A stretch of 64,000 bases of DNA from Lichenostomus cassidix (taxonomy: Eukaryota > Chordata > Aves > Passeriformes > Meliphagidae): positions 50,806,797-50,870,796 of the forward strand of contig CM039184.1 in NCBI GenBank assembly GCA_008360975.2. The letters are read 5' to 3'. Each line of letters opens with the position of its first letter. The stretch's first letter is position 1. A program made the translations under genes and the position numbers. This document shows, piece after piece, positions 25,166 through 36,525 of this stretch. The notes under the pieces are model-generated. The model saw only the letters and a list, made by a program, of their open reading frames with translations, ran no database searches and was not told the origin of the DNA.

Positions 25166-27925
25166 AATTCAAATGCAAAGACTTTTAAAGAATTGCTGTT
25201 TATTCATTGTCTTGATGAAGAGCATTAACTATGGACATTACCTTTCTGTGAGATGGTTCTGTTGTTTCAGCACAGCAATAAAGTCTTTAACTGGCAGGAG
25301 GAAGTTTATCAGCATAGTGCTACTTAAAAATATAAAGCTAGTTTCAGAAATGAACACAGCTCTAGAAAACAGTTTTTTCTGGTTTAAAAAAAATCAATTA
25401 TTAGGACTATTTGTTTTTATCAAAAGACCACATTTCACTACAGAGTTCCAACTCTATGACAAGATAGCAGGCAAAAAGCAAAATGGTAAAATAATTTGAA
25501 AGGTTGCATACAAAATATATATGTTTTGTATATATCTTTTTTGCTAGCTAATGAGTTACATATTTTCTATTGGCTTTTGTTATCTTTACTGGCTTTTTGC
25601 TGCAAGGTGCTAAATATTTTTTTCCTTCAGCAGACCTACCAACCATGCCTGTGTCAGAGACTTGCCAAAAATTTACCTATGACCTTGCTTTTTAGAAAAA
25701 GGCAGTAAAGGGTCAAATCACAATTTTTGAGGAGGAAACAGCTTAAAAAGGACACTGAGACAGAATTTTCCTACAGCAACATGTACTTCAGAATCTTTTT
25801 TATACAACACTGCACAGAACAGAAGATTATTCTCTTTTCTCATTGATCAGAATGCCACGTACAGCAGTTCAAATTCAGTGGACCCCAATGGTTCAGGAAA
25901 CTTAAAGCTGGTATTAAGTGGCTGAATCCAGTTCAAGTGTAGGTCCCTTCACTAATGACCTCAGTCATTGAACTATGCAAAACTGAAGTATTTCAGCTGT
26001 CCAGTGGGAACATTTGTGAGGGCTTTTCTATCCTGAAGGAAAAAAATGTAATTGACTACAAAAGCAAATTGCAAAGTAACTCAGCCAAAACTTTTAGAAC
26101 ATAAATATAATATACAGTTCAAAGGGTGGTTTTATTTTTATTTCTATGTGGTTTTGTACTGTTGCTTGTAGCAGACAAAAAAATTCATATTTTTTAGATT
26201 GAAGGTCTGCTATTCCTGTAAAAAAGCAACTGTAGCACAGGTCTAGTATATCTTAAAAACTGAAGTGTGAGATAAAATGGAACATTACCAGACATTACAG
26301 TCTATAAAAAACAAACAAACAAACAAACAAACAACAACTCTTTCTAATTTATACTTGAAATCTATTTGCTTAGCAAGACTCTGCCAGGAACTATTATTTT
26401 ATGTTTTGAATGATTGAGATCTTTAATGATAAGGTGACACAGTTTTATCAATACAGCTGCTACTTTGTTTCTTTCATTTGCATAACTATTAGGTTTGCAA
26501 GGAAAGAGAAAACCTACCATAGAGACAGCTAATTGTTTATAACAGAAGGTTGCTTATAGGCATAAATAATTTCAAAAACTGAAGCAAGTCCTTGACCAGT
26601 GTCATGTAATGCTTTCTTATAAAAGGTAAGGTGTAAAGTGAAGACAGATGTGCTTTGATGGGAAAAGTAAAACAAAATCCCCCAAAAAAGGAACAGAAAA
26701 GTAAAGAAAAAATAAATATTTGAGTTCTACTCTGAGGTATAAACTGGCACATTGGGACCTGGAATTCCAGATTATACTCTACTAATCTCAAGCAGTGTAT
26801 TTCTCATATGCATATACTGTACTAAAAGGATAATTACCATTATTCAGTGTATTAGTAGTCTACAAAAATATAGAACAGCGTGACTACTGAAAGTGCTTAA
26901 TGAATACTCATCACTTTGATGTTGCTTTTACATATCTCAGTACAGGTGACTTGGAAGGACCTGCTTATCAGAAGAAATGAGGACAGTTTTTTGATGTTTA
27001 ACTCATTAGCAAAAAACTGAGGCATTTCACAATATTGATCATTACCAGCACTTCAGAAGATATGGTATTAGTTAATTTGGGGGAACAAAAATAGATTTCA
27101 TTTTTTTAATATCCTAAATGTAACACAGACATAACAACATTGTTCCAATCCATAACTCTTTCAAGTATTTTTATATAGCTTCTCTTTAATTCTTGCTAGT
27201 GTGTTCTGTTATAAATTTGAGGCCTTTTCTCCACTTATTTTTAAGCTGTCTGTTATGCTTACATTTTCTTTCCTACTGTTTCTCTTTTATTAAAATAATA
27301 TATATTCTATACTTTAACTTTTGTGTTTGGATTTTTTTATTTGTAGGGTAAAGGGGCTGCACAAAGATAAATGATCAGATAGGTTTCCCAGTATCTCTAA
27401 GGAAGTTCTTTCAGATTGTTTTTATCATTACTCCCAAATACTACTTGTCTTCTTTCAAACCTTTCTGCAGATTGTCAGATTTATTGACCATATGACTGTT
27501 TCTGAGACCCCCTACAAAACAGAAAAAAAAACATTTCCTGACTTTCACAGCTTTTCACTGTTTTCTTATTTATATACTCTGTAGGTTCTTACGCAGGGAA
27601 AAGAAAAAGATCTGAAAATAACTAAGATGTTAGTGAAGTTCATGAAACCTTATTGTTTTCAAAGAGATGCATCAGAGTTATTTAAAATGGATTTTAAAAC
27701 ACTGTAGGTTTACGCCACTGATTTGAGGGATAATGTGGACCCCATATTTCAGTGCAGGTTAATTGGTTATAATTCTGAAACAATAAAAAGTAAAACCTAC
27801 TAAAAATGAAAACTATCTACCTAGGGTCTGAACTCAGTGAAACAACATGTTTCTAAGCAGATATAAATAAACATTACACACTTTCTCCATACAAAGAGCA
27901 GTGAGAGGAGAAACTGGCATAACAA
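25166..27925. other. AT-rich unique DNA, no gene seen
   Basis: No repeat family or exon recognised. The 108-codon frame at 25173-25499 and the minus-strand 84-codon frame at 26537-26791 have no recognisable domain. A short AAAC microsatellite sits at 26306-26334. Confidence 0.5.
26306..26334. repeat. (AAAC)n microsatellite
   Basis: About six tandem aaac units on the plus strand, following a short A-run. Confidence 0.95.
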
Positions 27926-28176
27926 ATCACAGAATCATAAAAGGGTTCAGGTTGGAAGAGACATTAGGGATTATCTAGTTCTAACCTCCCTGTCAGGGGC
28001 AGGGTGTCATGCACTAGATCAGGTTGATCAAGGCCACACAGAAACTGGCCTTGAACAGTTCTAGGGTTGAGTTACCCACAACTTCTCTGGGAAATCTGTC
28101 CCATTGTCTCATTACACTGTAAAGAATTTCTTCCTAAAATGTAGTCTATGCTATTTCTCCTGTCCTGAGTGACCAC
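27926..28176 (-). mobile_element. CR1 LINE 3' fragment, minus strand, ends at an LTR
   Basis: The plus strand begins atcacagaatcataaaaggg, continues ttcaggttggaagagacatt and later reads gtaaagaatttcttcctaaa, the reverse complement of the CR1 3' region. The recognisable CR1 sequence stops exactly where an LTR begins at 28177. I could not recognise CR1 resuming after the LTR, so either the CR1 was already truncated there or its remainder has decayed. Confidence 0.85.
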
Positions 28177-28563
28177 TGTAACAGATGGAGCCCGAGTCAT
28201 GGATTAAATAGACTAAATTTTTATGGACATTCATTCGATGGGGGCGGACTGTAGACAAAGAGAATGATGTCACATCAAAAGACAGGGAAGATAGTGGTGG
28301 TTCATGTACTGGACAGCGCAGGACCTAAAAATTATACAAATGACATGGAATAAAAGGTGTGGTCTATACTACATCAGAGTAGGATTATATTTATTCTTAG
28401 CAGCCTATATAGCTCTGTGTTTTGTATTTGTTAGTAAAAGTGTTGACAATAAATGCCTTTTACTTTTCCCACTGTACTCCCCCTCCCATCCCATAAGTTG
28501 GCTGAGAGTGAGCAACAAAGCAGCCAGGAGGACAGACAGACAGACAGACAGTGCTCCTTAACT
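28177..28563 (+). mobile_element. Solo ERV LTR, about 387 bp
   Basis: The element begins TGTAACAGATGGAGCC, contains a TATA-like run (28405-28410) and AATAAA at 28448-28453, has a C-rich stretch downstream, and ends near ccttaact at 28563. Flanking hexamers gaccac (28171-28176) and gaccaa (28564-28569) agree at five of six positions, consistent with an aged 6-bp TSD. The end reads ..AACT rather than ..CA, so one terminal base may have mutated or the end may be off by a few bases. A GACA microsatellite (28531-28551) lies inside its 3' part. The 85-codon frame at 28304-28561 is contained in the LTR and is not a gene. Confidence 0.75.
28531..28551. repeat. (GACA)n microsatellite inside the LTR
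   Basis: Five tandem gaca units plus one base, near the 3' end of the LTR at 28177-28563. Confidence 0.95.
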
Positions 28564-28639
28564 GACCAAGGAGTATTTAATATCACATATTATGATCAAC
28601 AATAAAAGTTTGAGTAAGCGTGGACATTTATGGTAAACT

Positions 28640-28775
28640 GTTACATGTATGGAAAGACTGGATTTCCAGGATGTGGCTCACATCTGTCTACTGGTGGAAG
28701 TGAGGAATAAATTCCTTCTTCAATTTGCTTGCACATGTAGCTTTTGTTTCACCTTTTAAACTGCTTTTTTTTTTG
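28640..28775 (+). mobile_element. ERVL-like LTR tail fragment, low confidence
   Basis: The segment gaggaataaattccttcttc followed by gcacatgtagcttttgtttc and ttttaaactgc resembles the R/U5 part of avian ERVL-type LTRs, including an AATAAA. Neither end is clear and only about 135 bp is recognisable, so the assignment is tentative. Confidence 0.45.
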
Positions 28776-30829
28776 GTCACTCCATGAACTTTCTTGCCTT
28801 TTTTTCTAACTTCTCTTCAACTCACAGGACAGGGCAATGAGCAAGTCATTCTCTGGATGCTCAGCTGCTGGGTAAGGACAATCCATCACAGCACCTTAGT
28901 AATAAAAGCAGCAATTGTTTTAAATATAAGAATATGGGATTTTATTAATTACATTTTCTGGTATAGAGAGATCTGAGAAATAATTTCTTTTTTTTGCACT
29001 TATTCATGCAGAAGTCCATTTAAATATTGCTGAACATTAGTCTTTGCAAGCATCTAATGAACACAGTTAACTCCTCTGGGCACTTCTACAGCACTGATGA
29101 TGCCAAATCAATCAAACAGAACTCTTCTCCACAGCCACTGATGCAGTTCTAGGACAAAGCAGGATAGGAAGTTACTTCAGGCAAATTTTTAAGGTGTCCG
29201 ATTCTGTAATTTTCTTCTGTTCTCAAGAAAACTGGATGCTTTTTGCATTATTACTTTTTTTTAAGGTTGATTAGATTTCCTATTAGAAAATAACATTTAG
29301 AGGCACTTTTTTTTTCAGGTTTCCAATAACAGTGTGGATAAGACAGGACTGTTTTATCATAGTGAAGGACTAATCTTGTAAAAAATCTACCCTGGCAATC
29401 CTGAAAAACTGTGTGACCTAGGTAACAGAAAGGAGACCTTATCTCCCTGTCCTCAAATTTTAATTTTTTTTAATCATGCGTTCATCTAGTTAAGCAATGT
29501 GTTGTTTTGCTACCAGTAATATTACATGAACGGATAATGTTTTTGCTTTGTAGTACAAAACCAAAAAACAAGTTGACACACTTATCTGAAAACTAGTTTT
29601 GTTATTATGTTTTGAAACTCATGCATCGTTTTCATCTGACTGTAGCTGGTTTTGGGGCAGGCACTGAAACTTTGGTTTACACAGAAGGAGTAGGTAAGAC
29701 AAAATTTCAAACACTGGGAAACAAGAAAAACATGGTGTTTATTAGTATTGTTTTCATGTTTTGCACTGGAATTGTAAATATAATTAGGTTAAAGTACCAA
29801 AATTATACCCAAATATACAATGGTTTTAGATTTTGGGGGTTTTAACAGTGAACATTTATATCCAGCAGTCATATATAAATGTGTTTTATTTTCTTCTCTG
29901 AAATCAGTGGGAGAAAATTGTAAAGAACTGGATATCCAAATTCAAAATGCAGATAAAATTTTCAAGAATAAGTATCCAGGCCTTCTTTTTTAAATTTAGT
30001 ACTCATGGGCATAGAGTAACCCAGAACAGTTTCTTATAGGAAGGACATTTGTTTTGCTTACCAGTTCAAATAAATTAAAAAGTATTACCAAAGCGCAGAC
30101 ACACAAAATTTTAAAACTCACATCTACTAAATTTAACAAATTTCATAAATTTTACATGAGGTCTCTATAGAGTAACATAAATTTGTATGAAATGACTCAA
30201 TAACTTAAGCACTATTTCACAAAATTACTTCCTTTAAATTAGTATTTCCTATAATTATGAAGTTCCTTTATAAATAATTTTGAAATTACGTAAAATTTCT
30301 ATGGGTTAGTCATTACAGTAAAGCTCTTTTATGCTCGGGCATTAATGACCACTTTCCACAGCAGTGGAACACTTTTTAGACTTGGTCTGTTCAAGGTGAA
30401 GTTGCCCACAAAATTTCTAATATATTTTAAGAGAAGATCAAGAAATGAAAGATATTGTTTATAAGGACACAGGACACAAATTATCTTCATGAGGTATGTT
30501 CAAATAAAAAAACAGAATGAAAAATAGGTATTCCATGTGTCTCCCAAGTAGAAAATAATACAAATATCCATGTAAATACAAAGACTTTTTGTTTCCATTT
30601 GGCATTAGTTCAACAAGGTAAATTGCAAAATTGTGTACATGGAGTGAAGTAACTACATACATCAGAAAAGCTTGGGAGAAAACAGTTGAATAATAGCCCT
30701 GATGAAAACTACTAAAGTGACCATAAAGCAGCACTACATTCTCACTTTCAAATAAATCAAAATGCCCCAACTGCCCAGAACAGAACTATATTAGAATATA
30801 TGTAGCCAACAAATGAGTGAAGTGACCAT
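28776..30829. other. AT-rich unique DNA, no gene seen
   Basis: About 2 kb of unique AT-rich sequence. Frames at 28794-28976, 29612-29845 (plus) and 30459-30770 (minus, 103 codons) have no recognisable domain or splice context. Confidence 0.5.
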
Positions 30830-31489
30830 CATTTTCTGCACTGCACAGAGAAGGCCACACCTGGAAAAGTTTTGATGCTCTATTTGAAGAGGAATGTCAA
30901 GACACTTCAGAGTGTCCAGTGGACAACTACCATGGGGGTCAGGGGCCTTGATTCATTTATTCCAATCCAAAGGATTAGAATTCAAGAGCTGCTTGAAACA
31001 GTGACCACAATACATGTGGGAGAAACATTTGTCAGGGCCACAAAAGGAACGAAAAAAAAGGAAGAAAAACATGTAAAGGTCATATCTGAATGATCAGGGG
31101 CTTTCAGGCCATCACTTAGAACTAGAGATTGGGCTTGCTGACCTTGATCAATCAGAGGGAGTTGAGGTTAAAGGGTACACTGTTTACAGCTGTGTGAGAA
31201 GAAATTACAAACACAGCACAGTTTCAAGCAAGGGCCACAGGTTACAGTTTGGGAGCTCAGGTTACCTCAAAGGAAAAGGTGCATTTTCACTTGGTTGGTA
31301 ATCCAGCACATGACACAGGGGAGTGTAGAATCTGCATTCTTGGAGGTTTTTAGAATCTGCATTCTTGGAGGCTAGCCAAGATCACAGTGACAAGATCTCA
31401 CTGTGACAACAATTCTATTAGAGGCTGGATGTTGGATCAGACAACTTCCAGAGATTTCTTCCAAACAATACTGCTGCAATTCTGTGAAG
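30830..31489 (+). mobile_element. CR1-like LINE fragment, plus strand
   Basis: The 3' end carries the CR1 signature, gaggctggatgttggatcag followed by a segment ending gcaattctgtgaa. Upstream, cacttggttggtaatccagc and gaatctgcattcttggagg occupy the place of the usual CR1 blocks for the ORF2 end and 3' UTR, though diverged. A 21-bp unit (tagaatctgcattcttggagg) is duplicated at 31326-31346 and 31351-31371 with 4 bp between. Most of this element lies in arm A of the inverted repeat and the same duplication is present in arm B. The region upstream of about 30980 is only weakly CR1-like. Confidence 0.7.
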
Positions 31490-31679
31490 GAAATCAAAAC
31501 TAAAACCAACAAAACAAGCCATGGATGAACAACTTCGCTGTAAATCAAAACCAAGGAGACCTCTGTCATTTTAGTGACCTGAGAGTGCAGGCTGTGAGGG
31601 CTGTTCTGGGCTTGCCTTGGTTTCAGCTGCTTTTCTGTTGTTTGGATTGGTAGCTGGTGGCCAAGTGATCAGTGAGGCC
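30981..31679 (+). repeat. Inverted repeat arm A, about 700 bp
   Basis: This segment recurs in reverse orientation at 41048-41748. A hand comparison of about 200 bp (31372-31569 against 41155-41352) gives roughly nine differences, about 95% identity. The arm contains the CR1 tail ending near 31489 and about 190 bp downstream of it. That flank is also shared, so the pair is not simply two independent CR1 insertions sharing their consensus. Homology stops near gtgaggcc at 31679. Encoded frames at 31372-31569 (minus) and 30872-31093 (plus) match frames in arm B for this reason only. Confidence 0.88.
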
Positions 31680-32194
31680 TTACCTGCTTCAGTTGAAACT
31701 CTATAAATGCCACGCATAGTAAAGATTTTACAAGCCTTTATGTCAGTCTGGCTGAGACATGATGAGAAGTAAGGCGATTGATTGGAATAAATATGAAAAA
31801 GTCTCAGATGGAACCCAGGACTAAGGATGAAGAAACCTGCTCCCTAAATACCATAATCCTCATCCAGTGCCAAACACGGGAATGATGATGGCAATTTATC
31901 ATAACTGGAAGTATTCAGCAAGGTCTGGCTGCTCTGCTGAGGCGGGAAGCTGAGGAATCACACAAAAACATTTCAGAGAACTGTTCTTGCTTGCAAGGAT
32001 CCAAGATGAGGAGCCAGAAAGACAGGATCAGGATTAGATCTGGCAACAGTATTCATAAATTCTTTATTTTGCCCCATGATGATGCAGTGTGCCATAATCT
32101 GTATTTTCTTATATTTGGGGATGGATGGGTTTATTGTTTATTTTTAAAGGTATTTTTTACTGAATTTCATTTTAATCATCCATTGTTAAATTAT
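31680..32194. other. Unclassified sequence between arm A and LTR
   Basis: About 515 bp of less AT-rich sequence with no recognised repeat. A TATA-like word (ctctataaatgcc) near 31702 might belong to an old LTR, but no ends are visible. The 110-codon frame at 31991-32323 runs into the LTR and has no recognisable domain. Confidence 0.4.
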
Positions 32195-32199
32195 GCATA

Positions 32200-33565
32200 T
32201 GTGGTGGGTTGGCCCTGGCTGGACACTGGATGCCCACCAAAGCTGCTTTATCACTGCCCTCCTCAGCTGAGCAGGGGGAGAAAATATAACAAAAGGGTCA
32301 TTGTTGAGATCCCTGGTCAGTGAGAGATCACTCACCAATTACTGTCACAGACAAAATAGACTCAGCTTGGGGAAATTAATTTAATTTATTATGATCAAAT
32401 CAGAGTAGAGTAATGAGAAATAAAAAAATCTTAAAACATGTGTTCTCCCATACACCTGCTTTTTTTTCCCCACCTCAACTTCCCTCCTGATTTTTCTGCT
32501 TCTTTTCCCTAAGTGGCTCAGAGTGGCAGGGAGCGGTGATTGTGGTCAGTTTATCACACTCTGTCTCTGCTGCTTCTTCTTCCTCACATTCTTGCCCTGC
32601 TCCAGATTGGGTATCTTCTCACAGGAGGCAGTCCTCCATGAACATCTCCAAAGTGAGCCCTTCCCACAGGAGACAGTTCTTTACAAACTGGTTCAGCATG
32701 GATCTCATCCACAGGGTGCAGTCCTTCGGAAACAGACTGCTGCGGCATTGGTCCCCTGCTGTGGCTAGCACAGGTTTTCCCATGAGAAGTTTTCTTGTGT
32801 TTTGTAAATAAAGATAAAGTTTGGATGTTTTTGGAACAGTGTCCCAGAACTTGGGCAGTGCAGGCCTGGCCAATCAGGCCTGGGGGAGGGCTTCTGACTG
32901 ACCAATCTGGGTGACTTTTGAGAACTCTATATATGTGATGAAATCAAAACAATAAAGGTCATTCCTTCTTGCCACTGAGAACCGATGCATTCATTACTCT
33001 GCTAGCTGCTCAACAGCGACACCCTGCAGGTTCTCAAATCCTGCCAGCAAATCTGCTCCATGGGGCCACAAGGTCCTGCCAGGACCCTGTTCCAGTGCAG
33101 ACTTCCCAGAAGGTCACTGTCTCCTTGAGGCTTCTTCAGTCTCCAGTGCAGGGTTTTTCACAGAGTGCACAGGGACGTCTGCTCCACTGCGGTCCTCTGT
33201 GGGCTGCAGGGGCACAGCTGCCTCACCGTGTTTTTCACCACAGGCTGCAGGGGAATCTCAGCTCCAATGCCTGGAGCACCTCCTGACCCTCCTTCTCCAC
33301 TGACCTGGGTGTCTGCAGAGTTGTTCCTCGCACATATTCTCACCCCTCTCTGGTTGCTATTGGGCAGCAGTTTTCCCCTTAAATCTGTTATCCCAGAGGC
33401 ACTACCACCATTGCTGATGGGCTCAGCCTTGGTGAGCATCAGGTCCATCTTGGAGCTGGCTGGAATTGGCTTTGACAGACATAGGGGAGCTTCTGGCAGT
33501 TTCTCACAAAAGCCACCCCTGTAGCCTGCCCTGCTACCAAAACCTGTCCATGCAAATCCAATACA
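32200..33565 (-). mobile_element. Complete ERVL-like LTR with nested LTR, 5-bp TSD
   Basis: The plus strand begins TGTGGTGGGTTGGCCCTGG and ends caaatccaataca, flanked by exact gcata repeats at 32195-32199 and 33566-33570, a 5-bp TSD as expected for ERVL-type elements. The polyadenylation signal is on the minus strand (TTTATT on plus at 32385-32390), so U3 begins at 33565 and the R/U5 end is at 32200. A 262-bp LTR plus its 6-bp TSD (268 bp) is inserted within it; without these the LTR is about 1,098 bp. No gag or pol sequence is attached, so it is a solo LTR. The frames at 32969-33286 and 33165-33524 (plus) and 33158-33622 (minus, 154 codons) are not genes. The 154-codon frame begins in flanking DNA and runs through U3. 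Confidence 0.92.
32760..33021 (+). mobile_element. Solo LTR, 262 bp, copy 2, nested, 6-bp TSD
   Basis: Same family and same length as 19317-19578: starts TGTGGCTAGCACAGG, ends CAGCGACA, and carries a TATA-like run and AATAAA in the same places. Exact 6-bp TSDs ccctgc lie at 32754-32759 and 33022-33027. It interrupts the larger ERVL-like LTR, whose sequence continues on both sides, so it is the younger insertion. Its orientation (plus) is opposite to the host LTR (minus). The minus-strand frame 32619-32873 parallels the one over copy 1. Confidence 0.93.
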
Positions 33566-33570
33566 GCATA

Positions 33571-36079
33571 GTATGAAAAGAGAAGCCAATACTACAAACA
33601 CAGAAAGACAAAATAATAACAAACTTATCCAAGCACCAACATTCTGGAAACTGTCTTTATAATCTTAGTTTCATTGTGTTTATGGATATTAAGGATTCTC
33701 AGAATCACAGTGTGGAACTTATGCACTAAAAATGAGTTAAGATCAATGTTTTAGTAAGAGTGATCAGATGAAATATATCCATATCCTAAAATTCTGTAGT
33801 ACAGAGCCACAACTGTATCAAAATTCACATTTCCCTTTCTAGATAATTTTATTTTGTTGGTCCTTGTGGTTCTGAGTAATGCCAAGAGCATCTGAAATAA
33901 AATAAATTCTGAAAAGATGGTACGTAACATTTTATTTGATTTTGCAATATTAAAATGCTTAGTGATAGTTTTCTTATGAAAAGCAGGAAAAAAATGCAGA
34001 TAAAAGAGCAAATCAAACATCATGTCAGAGTTCTGCAGTTTCTTTATTTTCCAGTATCAGTTTCTTTATTTTCCAGTTAACAGTATCTTAATAGTTAACA
34101 TTAACATTAGCACCAAATAATATTTTCTTTATTTTTAACTTGAAGAATTTATGTTCCATTTGCCTAGTTATAGAATTCCTAAGACCATTTAAGAATATAT
34201 GAAGCTATTACTTCCAATATGGAAGAGCAGCAATTAATGAGCCTGAAAGTTTCTTAACCTTCTTTGCAAATATGGAGTTACAATAAAATCTAAAATAGAA
34301 TTTTCCCTGAGTCCATGGGTTTAAGTAGTATCCTCACTGCAAATGAGATTCAGAATATCGTGCTCCACTCATTGCTGCAGGAAATTTCTACTTTTAGAAA
34401 ACCCAGACTTTGAGACAGTAAATTTAGGGAAGTTTTTAAGAAAAAGAATATCTCTGAAAAATGAACAAATATTTCCCTCTATCTTTTTACACATGAAATT
34501 CTGAATCAGGTCATTGCTTTTTCTTTCCTATTTTTTACAGCCATTTTCTTCCAACTCCTTTCTATTAATCAATAAATATTTTTAGCAGAATCAACTCGCA
34601 AGGAGTGCAATCAGTCTTGATAACAGCATCATTTACTGTGCCAGTATCTAATAAAAACAAGCAGACATTGCAGTACTGTTATTCAAAACAATGTCTGAAT
34701 TATTATGTCCTTTTGTTTTTGAGGGATTTCAACAAACTTTTAATTAGTAGTATGTTATGTAACACCTGAAATGTCAAGTTAAACTTTTTTGAACTGATGT
34801 AGAATGCTGTTGCAAAATTCTGAAGAGCTAAGTCTACTGACTAGTCTACAGCAATAAGACTTTCATTTAACATATATATATCATATTTCAATGCAACAAC
34901 TGAATGAAATTATGTTTGCTGCAGAATGCTAGCTCTCATTTACTTTCACAAGAACAGCAATGGATAACAAATTAGGACACTGATGACTGGGAATAGGAAA
35001 AATCTAGAAAGTGAAGACTTTACAAAATGTAAAATTTTCTCTGAAAGTGGGGCCTCTTTACATACTATTATATCCAAGAGATCCCTACTGACATTTATTG
35101 GTTGTCCTTAACATTTAATAGTACAGTTTGGTACATCAGAAGAGTAGCTACAGAAAGTGAGAGATAATTTCACTGCTGCGTATCCAGGTAATATAATTGT
35201 TCTGGACTATATCCAAACTTTGCTAGTAAAATAGAATTTAGATGTTTTGGGGTAATGATATTACAATAAAGATACAATGTTTTATCTATAAAAGAGATGC
35301 TACCTAGTTATTTTTTATTGGATTGTATAATATGATGGTATTTCCTATCATTGCCTGAAAATATTCCATAAATTTTAAGCTATTTGATACCATAGCTTGA
35401 TAATGATATCTTACAGATAAAAAAAAGTAGATTTATTGTAAGCTTTATGAGCTCATACAGAGAGAGAATAACAATTATAAATAAGCTTTGTTGCTACAAC
35501 TGAAAAACATCTGCTAATTTCTTCAAGGAAAAAAGAAACATTTGTGGTTAAAGGTGTGATATATCTGTCAGTTAATGAAAAATATAAATGTTTACACATA
35601 ATTTTTCTTCTAGGCTGGTGATATCTAATTCAAATGTACTTGTATGTTAATAAAAACTATAATTATTTTTTCTTATGCAAAGCCTTCACTTCTAGATGAA
35701 ATGTTCACTCTTTCTGCTGATTCCAAGTGAAATATTTAGGACTTGATCTCACTACCTTCTTATGTCATGGGAAGAATCCCTACAAGATCAAAAATATTTG
35801 AGGCGAGTCTTCTTTCACTGAAACAGAGGTATTCCACTCAGATATGAAAGTTTTTGATAACTCTGATGCATACCAAAATTATTCCAATGAACCTTCTGAA
35901 AAGAAACTTTGAGAAAATGGAGTTTTTCTGTGTAAGGAACAGAACAATGCAAAATATTCAACTGAAAAGAAAATTGTATATTCAAAAAACCTTTTTCCCC
36001 CCCTCACAATTTAGCTTGTAATATTTCATTTTATCTGAACCTATGAAAAGAACAACAAAAAAATATTTTGTAATATACT
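33571..36079. other. AT-rich unique DNA, no gene seen
   Basis: About 2.5 kb of unique sequence. The 90-codon minus frame at 33751-34023 has no recognisable domain. It contains an imperfect 22-bp tandem duplication at 34036-34077 (listed separately). Confidence 0.5.
34036..34077. repeat. 22-bp tandem duplication
   Basis: A unit beginning cagtttctttattttccagt occurs at 34036-34057 and again at 34058-34077, the second lacking the last two bases. Confidence 0.93.
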
Positions 36080-36525
36080 AATGACATGCTCAGGCACTCC
36101 CTGCAGCTGGAGATTTAGATAACTGCATGTTTATGTGAGAGTTGTCTCTGGGTTCCCACATTCCCTCTGGTGACAGCTTTTCACCAGGTGAAAACAAAGC
36201 TAGGTCTGCTCTAGTGGGTGGGCAACACCACAAGTTGAGCTTGCCTTTGGGGCTGGAAGGGTGTCTGTGCCCCCTTGTGAGAACTGCCCCACCCCACCTT
36301 GCTTGCCTGCCCTGCTCACCATGCTCCAGGAGCCACTTCAGTCTCCCCAATCGCCTTGGCAATGTGCTCACCACATCAGCCTCTCTGGCAAGCACTGCTG
36401 ACTCTTGGTGTGTTCTCCACTCAAGTTCTCCAAATTCCAGGAACCCCATGCCCAACTCATTCTGGTGTTCAGTCCCCAGAATTTACTGTAGCTGCTGCTG
36501 CTGGTGTCACTGCTCACCTCATTAA
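36080..36525. other. Unclassified GC-richer island
   Basis: About 450 bp is clearly richer in C and G, with C-rich plus-strand stretches (for example ccccaccccaccttgcttgc), inside AT-rich DNA. Open frames of 127 codons (36142-36525, plus), 117 codons (36299-36652, plus) and 121 codons (36090-36455, minus) overlap here. That is expected when GC content rises and stops become rarer. None shows a domain I recognise, and no CR1 landmark, LTR end or polyadenylation signal is visible. It could be an old repeat of a family I do not know, a processed pseudogene fragment, or a regulatory element. Confidence 0.35.

Noticed and set aside
19224..32873. Conserved minus-strand frames over both 262-bp LTRs (19224-19430 and 32619-32873)
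   Set aside because: The similarity follows from the shared LTR sequence. The frames run antisense to the LTR and extend into unrelated flanks on each side.
33158..33622. 154-codon minus-strand frame, the longest in the window, with a hydrophobic amino end
   Set aside because: It begins in flanking DNA, crosses the LTR end at 33565 and runs through LTR U3 sequence. GC-rich LTR sequence gives long chance frames, and nothing in it resembles a known protein.
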